Shown here one piece after another: positions 9,146-18,275 of a DNA stretch of 64,000 bases (position 1 is the first letter of the stretch; the number at the start of each line of letters is the position of its first letter). Origin of the DNA: Nocardia farcinica (GTDB lineage: Bacteria; Actinomycetota; Actinomycetes; Mycobacteriales; Mycobacteriaceae); the NCBI RefSeq assembly GCF_001182745.1, contig NZ_LN868939.1, positions 1,922,001 to 1,986,000 on the forward strand, written 5' to 3'. Below the pieces are notes generated by a model, which worked only from the letters and a program-made list of their open reading frames with translations, was not told where the DNA came from and searched no databases. A program made the translations under genes and the position numbers.

Positions 9146-9862
9146 GAGTTGCACCGTGATTCGCTCGGTCTCCACTCGCCGCGGTCGTTGCGCCGGGTCG
9201 GGATTCACCACCTGCACCAGCCCCGCGCCGGCGGCCAGCGTCGCGAGCAGGCCGTCGATCAGCTCGGCCGCGGTCTCCCACGGCAGGCTCGACAGCACCC
9301 GGTCGCCCTCGCCGATGCCCTGGCGCAGCGCGGCCTTGCGAGCCGCGGCGACCACGTCGGCCACCGGCATCCCGTCCAGGGCGGCGCCGACGCCGCGCGG
9401 CAGGAACTGGTCGCCGTGCACCCGCACCGAGGTGGCGAAGTCGGTGACGCCGATCGGCAGGTCGCGCACCGGCGCGCCCATCGGGTCCAGTGACAGCGCG
9501 GCGACCTCGGGGATGCCGTCGGCCTCGTCGATCCGGTCGGCGGCGACCAGCGCCAGCTCGGCGTCGGGATCCGGGCGCAGCACCACTTCGACACCGGCCC
9601 ACCAGCAGCCGAGCAGCACCGCGGCGGTCTGCCAGTGCGCGGGCAGCAGCACCGCGACCCGCGCGCCCGCGGTGAGGCCGAACTCGTCGCGAATCAGGTT
9701 GGCGGTCTTGGCCGCCCAGTTCGCCAGGGTCGCCCCGGACAGCTCGATCCTGGCGCCGGTGGCGTCGTCGTAGTAGGTGATGCGCGGCGCCGCGGGGTCG
9801 CGGCTGAGGATCGGGTCCAGCAGCGCCTCGGTGAGCGTCATGGTCTGGGTCAGTTCACGCAT
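9140..9862 (-). CDS. TIGR03089 family protein (AMP-binding-like, Rv3268-type)
   Basis: 240 residues with the family's conserved opening ITYYDDATGARIELSGATLANWAAKTANLIRDE, which resembles the N-terminal lobe of adenylate-forming enzymes, but the protein lacks the rest of an AMP-binding enzyme. Function is not established. The ATG at 9862 overlaps the LCP gene by 13 bases; an alternative ATG at 9841 would give 233 residues just after the LCP stop. It is cotranscribed with the LCP gene, as in mycobacteria (Rv3267-Rv3268). The C-terminal residues QLA and the stop are encoded by the arm of the dispersed palindromic repeat. Confidence 0.75.
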   Translation of the reverse strand: MRELTQTMTLTEALLDPILSRDPAAPRITYYDDATGARIELSGATLANWAAKTANLIRDEFGLTAGARVAVLLPAHWQTAAVLLGCWWAGVEVVLRPDPDAELALVAADRIDEADGIPEVAALSLDPMGAPVRDLPIGVTDFATSVRVHGDQFLPRGVGAALDGMPVADVVAAARKAALRQGIGEGDRVLSSLPWETAAELIDGLLATLAAGAGLVQVVNPDPAQRPRRVETERITVQLA

Positions 9863-11337
9863 TTCGGTCCGTTCTGGCCTGCGTCGATCGGTGGGGCGGG
9901 CGGGACGGGCGTCGCGGAGGTCGACGTTCCGGAGAAGTCGAACAGTGATCCCGCGGCCGAGCCCGGGCCAGAATAGTCGCTCGCCAGCACCACGCTCACC
10001 GCGTCCGGAGACATCGAGGAGTCGGCGACGACCGTCAGCCCGCCGAGCGCCTCGGCGACCGCCTCGGCACCCGGATTCGAGGTGTCCGCCGCGAGCACCC
10101 GGGAACCGGTGACGCCCGCACCCGAATAGTTGCCCACCCGGCCCGGCTGGAAACCCTTGCCCGCCAGCGCCTGCGACACCTGACCCGCCAGGCCGCCCAC
10201 CGAGCTGGCGTTGAACACGTCCACCGTCACCGTCGACGGGTCCACCCGCGGGGACTGCGGCTCGTCGGCATCCTCGCCGACCAGCCCGGCGACGTAGGAC
10301 TTCACCTCCTTCGGTTCGACCCGCACCACGGACTCGCCGTTGCTGGTCATGCCGTTGAGGTCGGCCACCGGGATGGTCTCGAACTTCACCTGACCGCCGG
10401 ACAGGTCGCGCAGCTGTTGCAGGAAGGCCAGCACGTCCCAGTTCTCGTCGAGCACCACCGTGCGCCCGACCGCGTCGCTGAGTTCGTTGAGTTTGTTCGG
10501 GTTGCTGAGCGTCTTGGCGCTGAGCACCTGGTTGACCAGCTGGGCCATGAACACCTGCTGGCGCACGATCCGGTCCAGGTCGCCGCGCGGCAGGTCGTGG
10601 CGCTGGCGCACGAAGCTCAGCGCCTGCGGGCCGTCCAGCCGCTGCCTGCCGGCCGGGAACCGCGCGCCCGACATCCATTCGTCCACCGGATTGTTCAGGC
10701 ACACCTCGACCCCACCCACCGCGTCGGTCAGCAGCACGAAGCCGAGCAGGCTGACCTCGGCGTAGTGGTCGACGGTGATGCCGGTGAGGTCGGCCACGGT
10801 CTTGATCAGCGCCTGGCGGCCCGCTCTGGTGGAGCGCTTCTCGGCCTCCGCCTCGGACACCCCCTGATCGAGCAGCTTCAACCGCTCGGTCTCCTTGGTC
10901 ACGCCGTAGGCGCTGTTGATCTTGCCCTTGCCCAGACCGGGGATGTCGACGTAGGAGTCGCGCGGCAGCGAGATCGCGGTGGCGGAGCTGCCGTCGTTGG
11001 GCACCCGGACCAGCACGATGGTGTCGGTGTTGGTGCCCACCTCGTCACCGGCGTGCAGCATCGCCTTCTCGTCCTCCGACAGCGGGTCGCCGTGCGCGTC
11101 GGTGCGGCTGTCCACGCCGACCAGCAGGATGTCCACCGCGCCGTCGCGGGCGCCGCCGAGGCCGAGGTCATCGATGCGTTCGATGTTGCCGATCAGCGCG
11201 TCGACGCTGTGCCAGGCGAAGCCGGTGACCACGAACACCATCGCCGCCACCGCCGCGACGGCGATCCGCACGGGTCGCAGGCCGGTCGGCCCGCCCCCGG
11301 ACGGCCGCGACGGCACCGGTTCCCTTCTGCGTGGCAC
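9850..11337 (-). CDS. LytR-CpsA-Psr (LCP) family cell-wall ligase
   Basis: 495 residues: a short basic cytoplasmic N-terminus, one membrane helix (about 24-43), then the LCP domain with its typical blocks DILLVGVDSRTD, NTDTIVLVRVP, ISLPRDSYVDIPG, KINSAYG and FVRQRHDLPRGDLDRIVRQQ, followed after about residue 370 by a LytR_C domain (VTVDVFNASSVGGLA). LCP proteins transfer lipid-linked glycans to peptidoglycan. The position beside rmlD and wbbL matches mycobacterial Lcp1 (Rv3267), the arabinogalactan ligase, so that role is inferred. It is divergent from rmlD across about 170 bases. Confidence 0.92.
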   Translation of the reverse strand: MPRRREPVPSRPSGGGPTGLRPVRIAVAAVAAMVFVVTGFAWHSVDALIGNIERIDDLGLGGARDGAVDILLVGVDSRTDAHGDPLSEDEKAMLHAGDEVGTNTDTIVLVRVPNDGSSATAISLPRDSYVDIPGLGKGKINSAYGVTKETERLKLLDQGVSEAEAEKRSTRAGRQALIKTVADLTGITVDHYAEVSLLGFVLLTDAVGGVEVCLNNPVDEWMSGARFPAGRQRLDGPQALSFVRQRHDLPRGDLDRIVRQQVFMAQLVNQVLSAKTLSNPNKLNELSDAVGRTVVLDENWDVLAFLQQLRDLSGGQVKFETIPVADLNGMTSNGESVVRVEPKEVKSYVAGLVGEDADEPQSPRVDPSTVTVDVFNASSVGGLAGQVSQALAGKGFQPGRVGNYSGAGVTGSRVLAADTSNPGAEAVAEALGGLTVVADSSMSPDAVSVVLASDYSGPGSAAGSLFDFSGTSTSATPVPPAPPIDAGQNGPKCVN

Positions 11338-11503
11338 TGCGCATCCTCTCGACTACCCGACTACGCCCCCGGGACGCCCCCACCTCCCGCCGTCACCCCC
11401 GGGTCCCTTCCCCGCCCCGGGGCGGATTCGTGGCTCCAGGCTAACCAACGGCTACCGTCATCGACCGCACCCGCACGTGTACCGGCGTGCCAGACTTGCG
11501 GCC

Positions 11504-12361
11504 GTGACCGACGCCGTACCGCACCGTTCGCCCGCCCGTCTCGTCGTCACCGGCGCGGCCGGGCAGGTCGGCCGCCACCTGATGCGCCTGGCCCCGCACG
11601 CGCGCGGATACGACCGCGCGCACCTCGACATCACCGACGCCGACGCCGTCCGCGCCGTCGTCCACCCGGGGGATGTCGTGATCAACTGCGCCGCCTACAC
11701 CGCCGTCGACAAGGCCGAGACCGAACCCGACGCCGCCTTCGCCGTCAACGGGACCGGTCCGGCCGTGCTGGCGTCGGCCTGCGCACGCGCGGGCGCCCGG
11801 CTCATCCATCTGTCCACCGACTACGTCTTCGGGGGTACCCACACCGACCCGTACGAACCCACGGATCCGACCGCCCCGGCCTCGGTGTACGGGCGATCCA
11901 AGCTGGCGGGGGAGCGGGCGGTGCTCGACCTGGCCCCCGCCGCGCACGTGGTGCGCACCGCCTGGGTCTACACCGGCGACCGGGGCGATTTCGTCGCCAC
12001 CATGCGCCGCTTCGCCGCCGAACGTCCCACCGTCGACGTGGTCGACGACCAGATCGGCTCGCCCACCTACGCCGCCGACCTGGCCGCGGGCCTGCTCGAA
12101 CTCGCCGCCACCCCGGCGGCGCCGCCGCTGCTGCACGCCACCAACGCCGGGACGGCGAGCTGGTTCGAGCTGGCGCGGGCGGTGTTCGCCGAGATCGGCG
12201 CCGATCCCGAGCGGGTGCGGCCGTGCGCGTCCTCGGCCTTCCCGCGGCCCGCGCCGCGGCCGGCCTACTCGGTGCTGTCGAACCGGGCCTGGGTCGGGGC
12301 CGGTCTGACCCCGCTGCGACCCTGGCGGGCGGCGCTGCACGAGGCGTTGGGCAACCGCTGA
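11504..12361 (+). CDS. rmlD: dTDP-4-dehydrorhamnose reductase
   Basis: 285 residues, an extended SDR. The dinucleotide-binding loop is VVTGAAGQVGRHL near the N-terminus, followed by NCAAYTAVDKAETEPDAAF, LSTDYVFGG and the catalytic YGRSK (Tyr/Lys), all diagnostic for RmlD. It makes dTDP-L-rhamnose, the donor used by the adjacent WbbL. The GTG at 11504 is chosen because the protein-like sequence begins there; the Shine-Dalgarno is weak. Order rmlD-wbbL-guanylyltransferase equals Rv3266c-Rv3265c-Rv3264c. A gap of 23 bases to wbbL supports one operon. Confidence 0.93.
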   Translation: MTDAVPHRSPARLVVTGAAGQVGRHLMRLAPHARGYDRAHLDITDADAVRAVVHPGDVVINCAAYTAVDKAETEPDAAFAVNGTGPAVLASACARAGARLIHLSTDYVFGGTHTDPYEPTDPTAPASVYGRSKLAGERAVLDLAPAAHVVRTAWVYTGDRGDFVATMRRFAAERPTVDVVDDQIGSPTYAADLAAGLLELAATPAAPPLLHATNAGTASWFELARAVFAEIGADPERVRPCASSAFPRPAPRPAYSVLSNRAWVGAGLTPLRPWRAALHEALGNR

Positions 12362-12384
12362 ACCGACACCTACGCTGGGCTGTC

Positions 12385-13284
12385 GTGAGCGTTTCCGATT
12401 CCGCCGCCTCCGGTGGCCTGGCCGTGGTCACGGTGACCTATTCACCGGGGGAGCACCTCGAGCACTTCGTCACCACGCTGGCCGCCGCGACCAGCGCGAC
12501 GCCGCAGGTGATCCTGGCCGACAACGGCTCGGTCGACGGCGTGCCGGAATCGGTGGCCGAGGCGTCGGCGAACGTGCGGCTGCTGCGCACCGGCGGCAAC
12601 ATCGGCTACGGCGCCGCGATCAACCGGGCGGTCGCCGAACTCGACCCCGGGATCGAGTTCGTCGTCATCGCCAACCCGGACATCCGCTGGGGTGCGGGCG
12701 CCATCGACATCCTGCTCGCGGCCGCCGCCCGCTGGCCACGCGCGGGCGCGCTCGGCCCGCTGGTGCGTGAACCGGACGGCAGCGTCTACCCCTCCGCACG
12801 CGCGGTGCCCGGCCTGCTCGACGGTGCCGGACACGCGATCCTGGGGGCGGTGTGGCCGGGCAACCCGTGGACGCGGCGCTACCGGCAGGAGCACGAGGAA
12901 CTCGCCGAGCGCGCCGTCGGCTGGTTGTCGGGCTCGTGCCTGCTGGTGCGCCGGGCCGCCTTCGACTCGATCGACGGCTTCGACTCCCGCTACTTCATGT
13001 ACATGGAGGACGTCGACTTCGGCGACCGGCTGGGCCGGGCGGGCTGGCACAACGTGTTCGTGCCCGCCGCCGAGGTGACCCACGCCAAGGGACATGCCGC
13101 GGGACGCCATCCGGAACGGATGCTGCCCGCCCACCACGCCAGCGCCTATCGCTTCCAGGCCGACCGGCATCCGCACTGGTGGCAGGCGCCGCTGCGGCTG
13201 GCGTTGCGGGCCGGACTTGCGATCCGCTCCCGTCTTGCGGTTCGATCTGCGCTGCGCCAGCAAGCGCGCGAGCGCGGTCGGTAG
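12385..13284 (+). CDS. wbbL: N-acetylglucosaminyl-diphospho-decaprenol L-rhamnosyltransferase
   Basis: 299 residues, GT-A fold glycosyltransferase family 2: AVVTVTYSPGEHLEHFV, ILADNGSVDG, RTGGNIGYGAAINRAV, VIANPDIRWG (the metal/nucleotide-binding NPDI in place of DxD) and GSCLLVRRAAFDSIDGFD followed by FMYMEDVDFGDRL. Length and context equal mycobacterial WbbL1 (Rv3265c), which adds L-rhamnose to decaprenyl-PP-GlcNAc, the linker between peptidoglycan and arabinogalactan. No membrane helix; it is likely a peripheral membrane enzyme. GTG start at 12385. The following gene starts 26 bases after the stop. Confidence 0.92.
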   Translation: MSVSDSAASGGLAVVTVTYSPGEHLEHFVTTLAAATSATPQVILADNGSVDGVPESVAEASANVRLLRTGGNIGYGAAINRAVAELDPGIEFVVIANPDIRWGAGAIDILLAAAARWPRAGALGPLVREPDGSVYPSARAVPGLLDGAGHAILGAVWPGNPWTRRYRQEHEELAERAVGWLSGSCLLVRRAAFDSIDGFDSRYFMYMEDVDFGDRLGRAGWHNVFVPAAEVTHAKGHAAGRHPERMLPAHHASAYRFQADRHPHWWQAPLRLALRAGLAIRSRLAVRSALRQQARERGR

Positions 13285-13309
13285 TACCAGTGTGAACAGG
13301 GGAACAACG

Positions 13310-14389
13310 ATGGCAGGACAGCAAGGCACCGACGCCGTGATTCTGGTCGGCGGTCAGGGGACGCGGCTGCGTCCGCTCACCCTGTCGGCGCCCAAGCCGA
13401 TGCTGCCGACGGCGGGCCTGCCGTTCCTGACGCACCTGCTGGCGCGCATCGCCGAGGCCGGTATCACGCACGTGGTGCTGGGCACCGCCTTCAAGGCGGA
13501 GGTGTTCGAGGAACACTTCGGCGACGGCTCCGATCTGGGTCTCGAGATCGAATACGTCACCGAGTCCGAGCCGCTCGGCACCGGCGGCGGCATCCGCAAC
13601 GTGCTGCCCAAGCTGCGCCACGACACCGTCATGGTGTTCAACGGCGACGTGCTCGGCGGCACCGACCTGGGCGCGGTGCTCGACACCCACCACAGCACCG
13701 GCGCCGACGTCACCCTGCACCTGGTGCGGGTGAGCGACCCGCGCGCGTTCGGCTGCGTGCCCACCGACGAGGAGGGGCGCGTCACCGCGTTCCTGGAGAA
13801 GACCCAGGACCCGCCGACCGACCAGATCAACGCCGGTTGCTACGTCTTCCGCCGCGAGTACATCGAGAAGATCCCCGCGGGCAGGCCGGTGTCGGTGGAA
13901 CGCGAGGTGTTCCCGGCGCTGCTGGCCGAGGGCGCCCGCGTGCAGGGGCACGTGGACACCTCCTACTGGCGCGACATGGGTACTCCCGAGGACTTCGTGC
14001 GCGGCTCGGCCGACCTGGTGCGCGGGATCGCGCCCTCGCCCGCGCTGCCGGGTCAGCGCGGCGAATCGCTGGTGCATCCCGGCGCGGGGGTCGCGCCGGG
14101 CGCGCTGTTGATCGGCGGCACGGTGGTCGGCCGCGGTGCCGAGATCGGCGCGGGCGCGCGGCTGGACGGCGCGGTGATCTTCGACGGCGCGTGCGTGGAG
14201 GCCGGTGCCACCGTCGAGCGGTCCATCATCGGTTTCGGCGCGCGCATCGGTCCGCGCGCGCTGGTCCGCGACGCGGTGATCGGCGACGGCGCCAACGTCG
14301 GCGCCCGCTGCGAGCTGCTGCGCGGTGCCCGGATCTGGCCCGGCGTGGAGATCCCCGACGGCGGCATCCGCTTCTCCACCGACGTCTAG
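13310..14389 (+). CDS. manB: mannose-1-phosphate guanylyltransferase (GDP-mannose pyrophosphorylase)
   Basis: 359 residues. The N-terminal nucleotidyltransferase domain has the signature VGGQGTRLRPLT (13-24), PKPMLP, LGTGGGIRNVLP and FNGDVLGG; the C-terminal 100 residues are left-handed beta-helix hexapeptide repeats (VGRGAEIGAGARLDGAVIF pattern). In mycobacteria the same position is Rv3264c, named manB or rmlA2 in different annotations and shown to make GDP-mannose; an NDP-glucose or dTDP-glucose pyrophosphorylase cannot be excluded by sequence alone. GDP-mannose feeds PIM, LAM and mannosylated proteins. The stop overlaps that of the convergent response-regulator gene by 3 bases. Confidence 0.88.
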   Translation: MAGQQGTDAVILVGGQGTRLRPLTLSAPKPMLPTAGLPFLTHLLARIAEAGITHVVLGTAFKAEVFEEHFGDGSDLGLEIEYVTESEPLGTGGGIRNVLPKLRHDTVMVFNGDVLGGTDLGAVLDTHHSTGADVTLHLVRVSDPRAFGCVPTDEEGRVTAFLEKTQDPPTDQINAGCYVFRREYIEKIPAGRPVSVEREVFPALLAEGARVQGHVDTSYWRDMGTPEDFVRGSADLVRGIAPSPALPGQRGESLVHPGAGVAPGALLIGGTVVGRGAEIGAGARLDGAVIFDGACVEAGATVERSIIGFGARIGPRALVRDAVIGDGANVGARCELLRGARIWPGVEIPDGGIRFSTDV

Positions 14390-15081
14390 CGTTTCCACAC
14401 GTAACGCGTCTTCGGCCGGCCCGCGCGACCGTATTCCGACCGGCGGGTCACCAGTCCGTCCTCGGCGAGCTTCTCCAGATACCGCCACGCGGTGATGCGG
14501 GAAACGCCCACGGCGGTGGCCGTTTCGGCCGCGGTGACGCCATCGGCGGTGGCGTCGCGGACCACCCGGGAGATCTCCGCCAGGGTCTGTGGCGCGACGC
14601 CTTTCGGCGCGCTCGCGCGCTGGTCCGGGGTGCGCAGCGCGTTGAGCGCCCGATCGATGTCTTGCTGGGAGACCGCGGTCTCGCCCGCGGGCAGGGCCGC
14701 GCGGAACTCCAGGTAGCGTTCGAGCTTGTCGCGGAAGGCCGCGAAGGTGAACGGCTTGAGCAGATACAGCACCACACCGCTGGCGACCGCGGCGCGCACC
14801 ATCGCCAGATCCCTGGCCGAGGTGATCGCGATGATGTCGGGGGCGGCGGGCAGCGTCGACAGGGCCGCGGCCAGCTCCAGCCCGGTGCTGTCGGGCAGCC
14901 CGAGGTCGAGCAGCACCAGGTCGATCGGTGTGCCGCCGGCCGCCGCGTCGGCGGCGGCCCGCATGGCCTCGCGGCCGCTGCCCGCCACCGCGACCGCGGT
15001 GAACCCGGGCACCCGGCCGACGTAGGCGCGGTGTGCCTCGGCGATCAGTGGTTCGTCCTCCACGATGAGCACCCGGATCAC
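14386..15081 (-). CDS. CitB/DcuR-type response regulator
   Basis: 231 residues. Receiver domain 1-125 with acidic pocket VEDE (7-10), phospho-acceptor Asp59 in LVLLDLGLPDS, Thr/Ser switch AITSA and Lys in LLKPFTF. The C-terminal part (about 170-231) is a winged helix-turn-helix, GVTAAETATAVGVSRITAWRYLEKLAEDGLVTRR in shortened terms GVSRITAWRYLEKL. This is the CitB/DctR/DcuR class, which pairs with CitA/DcuS kinases. Its ATG overlaps the kinase stop (ATGA). It likely controls the nearby dctA in response to C4-dicarboxylates or citrate. Confidence 0.9.
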   Translation of the reverse strand: MIRVLIVEDEPLIAEAHRAYVGRVPGFTAVAVAGSGREAMRAAADAAAGGTPIDLVLLDLGLPDSTGLELAAALSTLPAAPDIIAITSARDLAMVRAAVASGVVLYLLKPFTFAAFRDKLERYLEFRAALPAGETAVSQQDIDRALNALRTPDQRASAPKGVAPQTLAEISRVVRDATADGVTAAETATAVGVSRITAWRYLEKLAEDGLVTRRSEYGRAGRPKTRYVWKR

Positions 15082-16631
15082 GACGGGCCACCATACGGAA
15101 TGCGCACCGTCACCGTGCTTTCCGGGCTGCGCTCGGCGGTGATCGTGCCGCCGTGGCGGGTCACCAGCCGGTGCACCAGGGCCAGTCCGAGGCCGTGGTG
15201 GTCGTCCTTGGTGGTGTAGCCGCGTTCGGCCGCGCGCGCGAAATCCTCGGCCGACAGCCCCGGCCCGCTGTCGCCGACCCGCACGTGCAGCTGCGCGCCC
15301 GGTTCGTCGCGGCGCAGCGAGACCTCCACCCAGGCGTCGGCGCTGTCGGCGGCGGCGTCGATGGCGTTGTCGATGAGGTTGCCCAGCAGGGTCACCGCTT
15401 CACCCGGGGTGAGCGGGGCCAGCGAGTCCAGTGCGGTGTCCTCGGCGACGGTGAGTTCCACCCCGCGTTCGGCGGCCTGGTCCACCTTGCCGAGCAGCAG
15501 CGCGACCAGTACCGGATCGCCGAGCGCGCCGGTCAGCCGGTCGATCAACGCCTGCGAGAGTTCCAGCTCGGCGGTGGCGAATTCGACGGCCTCCCGGTGA
15601 CGACCCAGCTCGACCATGGTGACCACGGTGTGCAGCCGGTTGGCGGCCTCGTGTGCTTGGGCCCGCAGCGATTCGGCGAAACCGCGCACCGAGGCGAGTT
15701 CGCCCAGCACGCCGCGCAATTCGGTGTGGTCGCGCAGGGTCAGCACGGTGCCCAGCGGGCGGCCCTGCGAGGTCACCACGTCCTGGTTGACCAGCAGCAC
15801 GCGGTCGGCGGTCACGTGCGTCTCGTCGCGCACCACACCGGTGCCGAGCGCGCGCAGCGAGGGCGGCAGGTCGGCGCGGCGCACCACGCCGTCGGGCAGG
15901 TCGAGCAGCCTGCGCGCCTCGTCGTTGACCACCTCGGCGCGCTGACCCGGGCCGAAGACCACCAGGCCCTCGTGGATCGAATGCAGGACGGCGTCGTGGT
16001 GTTCGTACATCACCCGCAGCTCGTCGGGCGCCAGGCCCAGGGTCTGCCTGCGCAGTCGCCGCGCCAGCAGCAACGATCCCGCGGCCGCGACCAGCAGGCC
16101 CGCCGCCACGGCGAGAATCGTCGGCACCCGCCGGGCCACCTGGTCGGCGATGCGGTCGCGGGTCACCCCGGCCGAGACGAGCGCGACCACTCGGTCGCCG
16201 TCGCGCACCGGCGTGACGGCACGGATGGAGGGCCCGAGGGTGCCGGTGTAGGTCTCGGTGAAGGTCTCCCCGGCCAGCGCGCGATCGATGGTGCCGCTGA
16301 ACGGCAGCCCGATCCGGGCCGGGTCGGTGTGGGTGTAGCGGGTGCGGTCCGGTGCCATCACCACGATGAAGTCCATCCCGGTGCGCCGCCGGATCTCCTC
16401 GGTGACCGGTTGCAGCAGCGCGGTCGGGTCGGGCGCGGCGACGGCGGCGCGGGTGGAGGGCGCGGCCGCGACGCTCACCGCCACATCGGTCACGCGCTGT
16501 TCGATGGTGGCGTCGATGCTGCGGCGGGCGTCGAACACCGCGAGCACCGCGAGGCCGCCGATCACCAGGGACAGCACCACCAGCTGGAGCACGAAGGCCT
16601 GTCCGGCGAGTGTCGACCGGACTCGTCGCAC
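15078..16631 (-). CDS. CitA/DcuS-type sensor histidine kinase
   Basis: 517 residues: TM1 at about 10-32, an extracytoplasmic sensor of about 140 residues (PDRTRYTHTDPARIGLPFSG resembles the citrate/dicarboxylate-binding sCache of CitA/DcuS), TM2 at about 170-192, a PAS domain (about 210-300), then a SPOB-like dimerisation helix with phospho-acceptor His in AQAHEAANRLHTV and an ATPase domain (NLIDNAIDAA, VGDSGPGLS, GLGLALVHRL). It senses a periplasmic carboxylate and phosphorylates the overlapping response regulator. It is transcribed divergently from dctA over a 116-base gap, the classic layout for a transporter and its sensor. Confidence 0.9.
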   Translation of the reverse strand: MRRVRSTLAGQAFVLQLVVLSLVIGGLAVLAVFDARRSIDATIEQRVTDVAVSVAAAPSTRAAVAAPDPTALLQPVTEEIRRRTGMDFIVVMAPDRTRYTHTDPARIGLPFSGTIDRALAGETFTETYTGTLGPSIRAVTPVRDGDRVVALVSAGVTRDRIADQVARRVPTILAVAAGLLVAAAGSLLLARRLRRQTLGLAPDELRVMYEHHDAVLHSIHEGLVVFGPGQRAEVVNDEARRLLDLPDGVVRRADLPPSLRALGTGVVRDETHVTADRVLLVNQDVVTSQGRPLGTVLTLRDHTELRGVLGELASVRGFAESLRAQAHEAANRLHTVVTMVELGRHREAVEFATAELELSQALIDRLTGALGDPVLVALLLGKVDQAAERGVELTVAEDTALDSLAPLTPGEAVTLLGNLIDNAIDAAADSADAWVEVSLRRDEPGAQLHVRVGDSGPGLSAEDFARAAERGYTTKDDHHGLGLALVHRLVTRHGGTITAERSPESTVTVRIPYGGPS

Positions 16632-16747
16632 CGCAACCTCCGCTGAACGTTATGTACCAAACAGTGACCGGCGTCACGCCTGCGGCAATCATTCTCCACA
16701 CGAGGCCTCGACGGCAGGCAGTTCGGCATCACTGCGAGGAGACGACG

Positions 16748-18115
16748 ATGAGCGACCCCACCCCCACCCGGCGGCGCGACCGCACCCACTGGTTGTATCT
16801 GGCCGTGCTCGTGGCCGTCGCCGCGGGCATCCTGGTCGGCTGGCTGGCGCCCGGGGTCGGCGTCTCGCTGGCGCCGCTGGGCACGCTGTTCGTCGACCTG
16901 ATCAAGATGATGATCGCCCCGGTCATCTTCTGCACGATCGTGCTCGGCATCGGCTCGGTGCGCACCGCCGCGACCGTCGGCCGGGTCGGCGGCCTGGCGC
17001 TCGGCTACTTCCTGGCCATGTCGACGGTGGCGCTGGGCATCGGCCTGGTCGTCGGCAACCTGCTCGACCCGGGCACCGGCATGAACATCGCCGAGCACGC
17101 CGGAGCGGGCGCCTCCTATGCCGACCAGGCGCACGGTGCGGGCGGTACCTGGGACTTCATCCACGGCATCGTGCCCACCTCGCTGCTGTCCTCGCTCACC
17201 GCGGGCAGCGTGCTGCAGGCGCTGTTCGTCGCGCTGCTGGTCGGTTTCGCGGTGCAGGCGATGGGCAGTGCGGGCGAGCCGGTGCTGCGCGGGGTGAGCG
17301 TGTTGCAGAAGCTGGTCTTCCGCATCCTGTCGATGATCCTGTGGCTGGCGCCGGTGGGCGCGTTCGGCGCGATCGCCAACGTCGTCGGCAAGACCGGTCT
17401 GGACGCGGTGCTGCAACTGGGCACCCTGATGGTCGCCTTCTACCTGACCTGCCTGGTGTTCGTCTTCGGCGTGCTCGGCGTGCTGGTGCGGGTGGTCTCC
17501 GGGGTGTCGATCTTCAAGCTGGCGCGCTACCTGGCCAGGGAGTACCTGCTCATCGTCGGCACCTCGTCGTCGGAGTCGGCGCTGCCGCGGCTGATCGCCA
17601 AGATGGAACACCTCGGCGTGCAGCGCACCACCGTCGGCGTGGTGGTGCCCACCGGCTACTCGTTCAACCTCGACGGCACCGCGATCTACCTGACCATGGC
17701 CTCGATCTTCATCGCCGACGCGATGGGCAACCCGCTGGGTCTGGGCGAGCAGCTGGGCCTGCTGGTGTTCATGATCGTGGCGTCCAAGGGCGCGGCGGGC
17801 GTCACCGGCGCCGGGCTGGCCACGCTTGCGGGCGGCCTGCAGAGCCACCGTCCCGAACTGCTCGACGGCGTGGGCCTGATCGTCGGGATCGACCGGTTCA
17901 TGTCCGAGGCCCGGGCGCTGACCAACTTCTCCGGCAACGCGGTGGCCACCCTGCTGATCGGCACCTGGACCAAGACCGTGGACGCCGACCGCGTCGCCGC
18001 CGTGCTCGACCGGAAGCTGCCCTTCGACGAGAGCGTGATGGTCGACGACCACGCCGGGGACCGTCCGGCCGAGACCACCGCCGAACCCGCTCCCAAGCAG
18101 CTGGTCTCGGCCTGA
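16748..18115 (+). CDS. dctA: C4-dicarboxylate:cation symporter (DctA family)
   Basis: 455 residues of the DAACS/SLC1 family with about eight membrane helices plus re-entrant loops. Family blocks seen are LIKMMIAPVIFCTIVLGI, the serine-rich loop GTSSSESALPRLI, PTGYSFNLDGTAIYLTMA and TLAGGLQSHRPELLDGVGLIVGIDRFM in part, e.g. GIDRFMSEARALTNFSGNAV. It imports succinate, fumarate, malate or aspartate with cations. GAGGAGACGAC stands before the ATG at 16748. It is divergent from the CitA/DcuS-like kinase, which probably induces it. A strong terminator follows at 18126. Confidence 0.9.
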   Translation: MSDPTPTRRRDRTHWLYLAVLVAVAAGILVGWLAPGVGVSLAPLGTLFVDLIKMMIAPVIFCTIVLGIGSVRTAATVGRVGGLALGYFLAMSTVALGIGLVVGNLLDPGTGMNIAEHAGAGASYADQAHGAGGTWDFIHGIVPTSLLSSLTAGSVLQALFVALLVGFAVQAMGSAGEPVLRGVSVLQKLVFRILSMILWLAPVGAFGAIANVVGKTGLDAVLQLGTLMVAFYLTCLVFVFGVLGVLVRVVSGVSIFKLARYLAREYLLIVGTSSSESALPRLIAKMEHLGVQRTTVGVVVPTGYSFNLDGTAIYLTMASIFIADAMGNPLGLGEQLGLLVFMIVASKGAAGVTGAGLATLAGGLQSHRPELLDGVGLIVGIDRFMSEARALTNFSGNAVATLLIGTWTKTVDADRVAAVLDRKLPFDESVMVDDHAGDRPAETTAEPAPKQLVSA

Positions 18116-18125
18116 CCGAGCCAGA

Positions 18126-18160
18126 CCGAAGGGCCCGTGGACGATCCACGGGCCCTTCGG
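18126..18160 (+). terminator. strong hairpin terminator after dctA
   Basis: A perfect 15-base stem (CCGAAGGGCCCGTGG and its complement) with a 5-base loop ACGAT, starting 10 bases after the dctA stop. No T-run, as usual in this GC range. Confidence 0.85.
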
Positions 18161-18213
18161 CTGTTCTCGCGGTACCGGCCGTGGCGGCCTCGGGTCCACT
18201 TCCCCTGTTGCGC

Positions 18214-18230
18214 ATACCCCCAGGGGGTAT
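18214..18230. promoter_or_regulatory. CsoR-type copper operator
   Basis: ATACCCCCAGGGGGTAT is a perfect palindrome with one central base. The core TACCC-N5-GGGTA fits operators of copper-sensing CsoR/RcnR-family repressors. It lies 46 bases upstream of the His-rich protein gene. The same 15-base core spacing recurs at 19138. No csoR gene is inside the window. Confidence 0.7.
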
Positions 18231-18275
18231 TACTCTCTCGGGAGTCGAACGGACAACGAACCGAGGAGAGTCGCC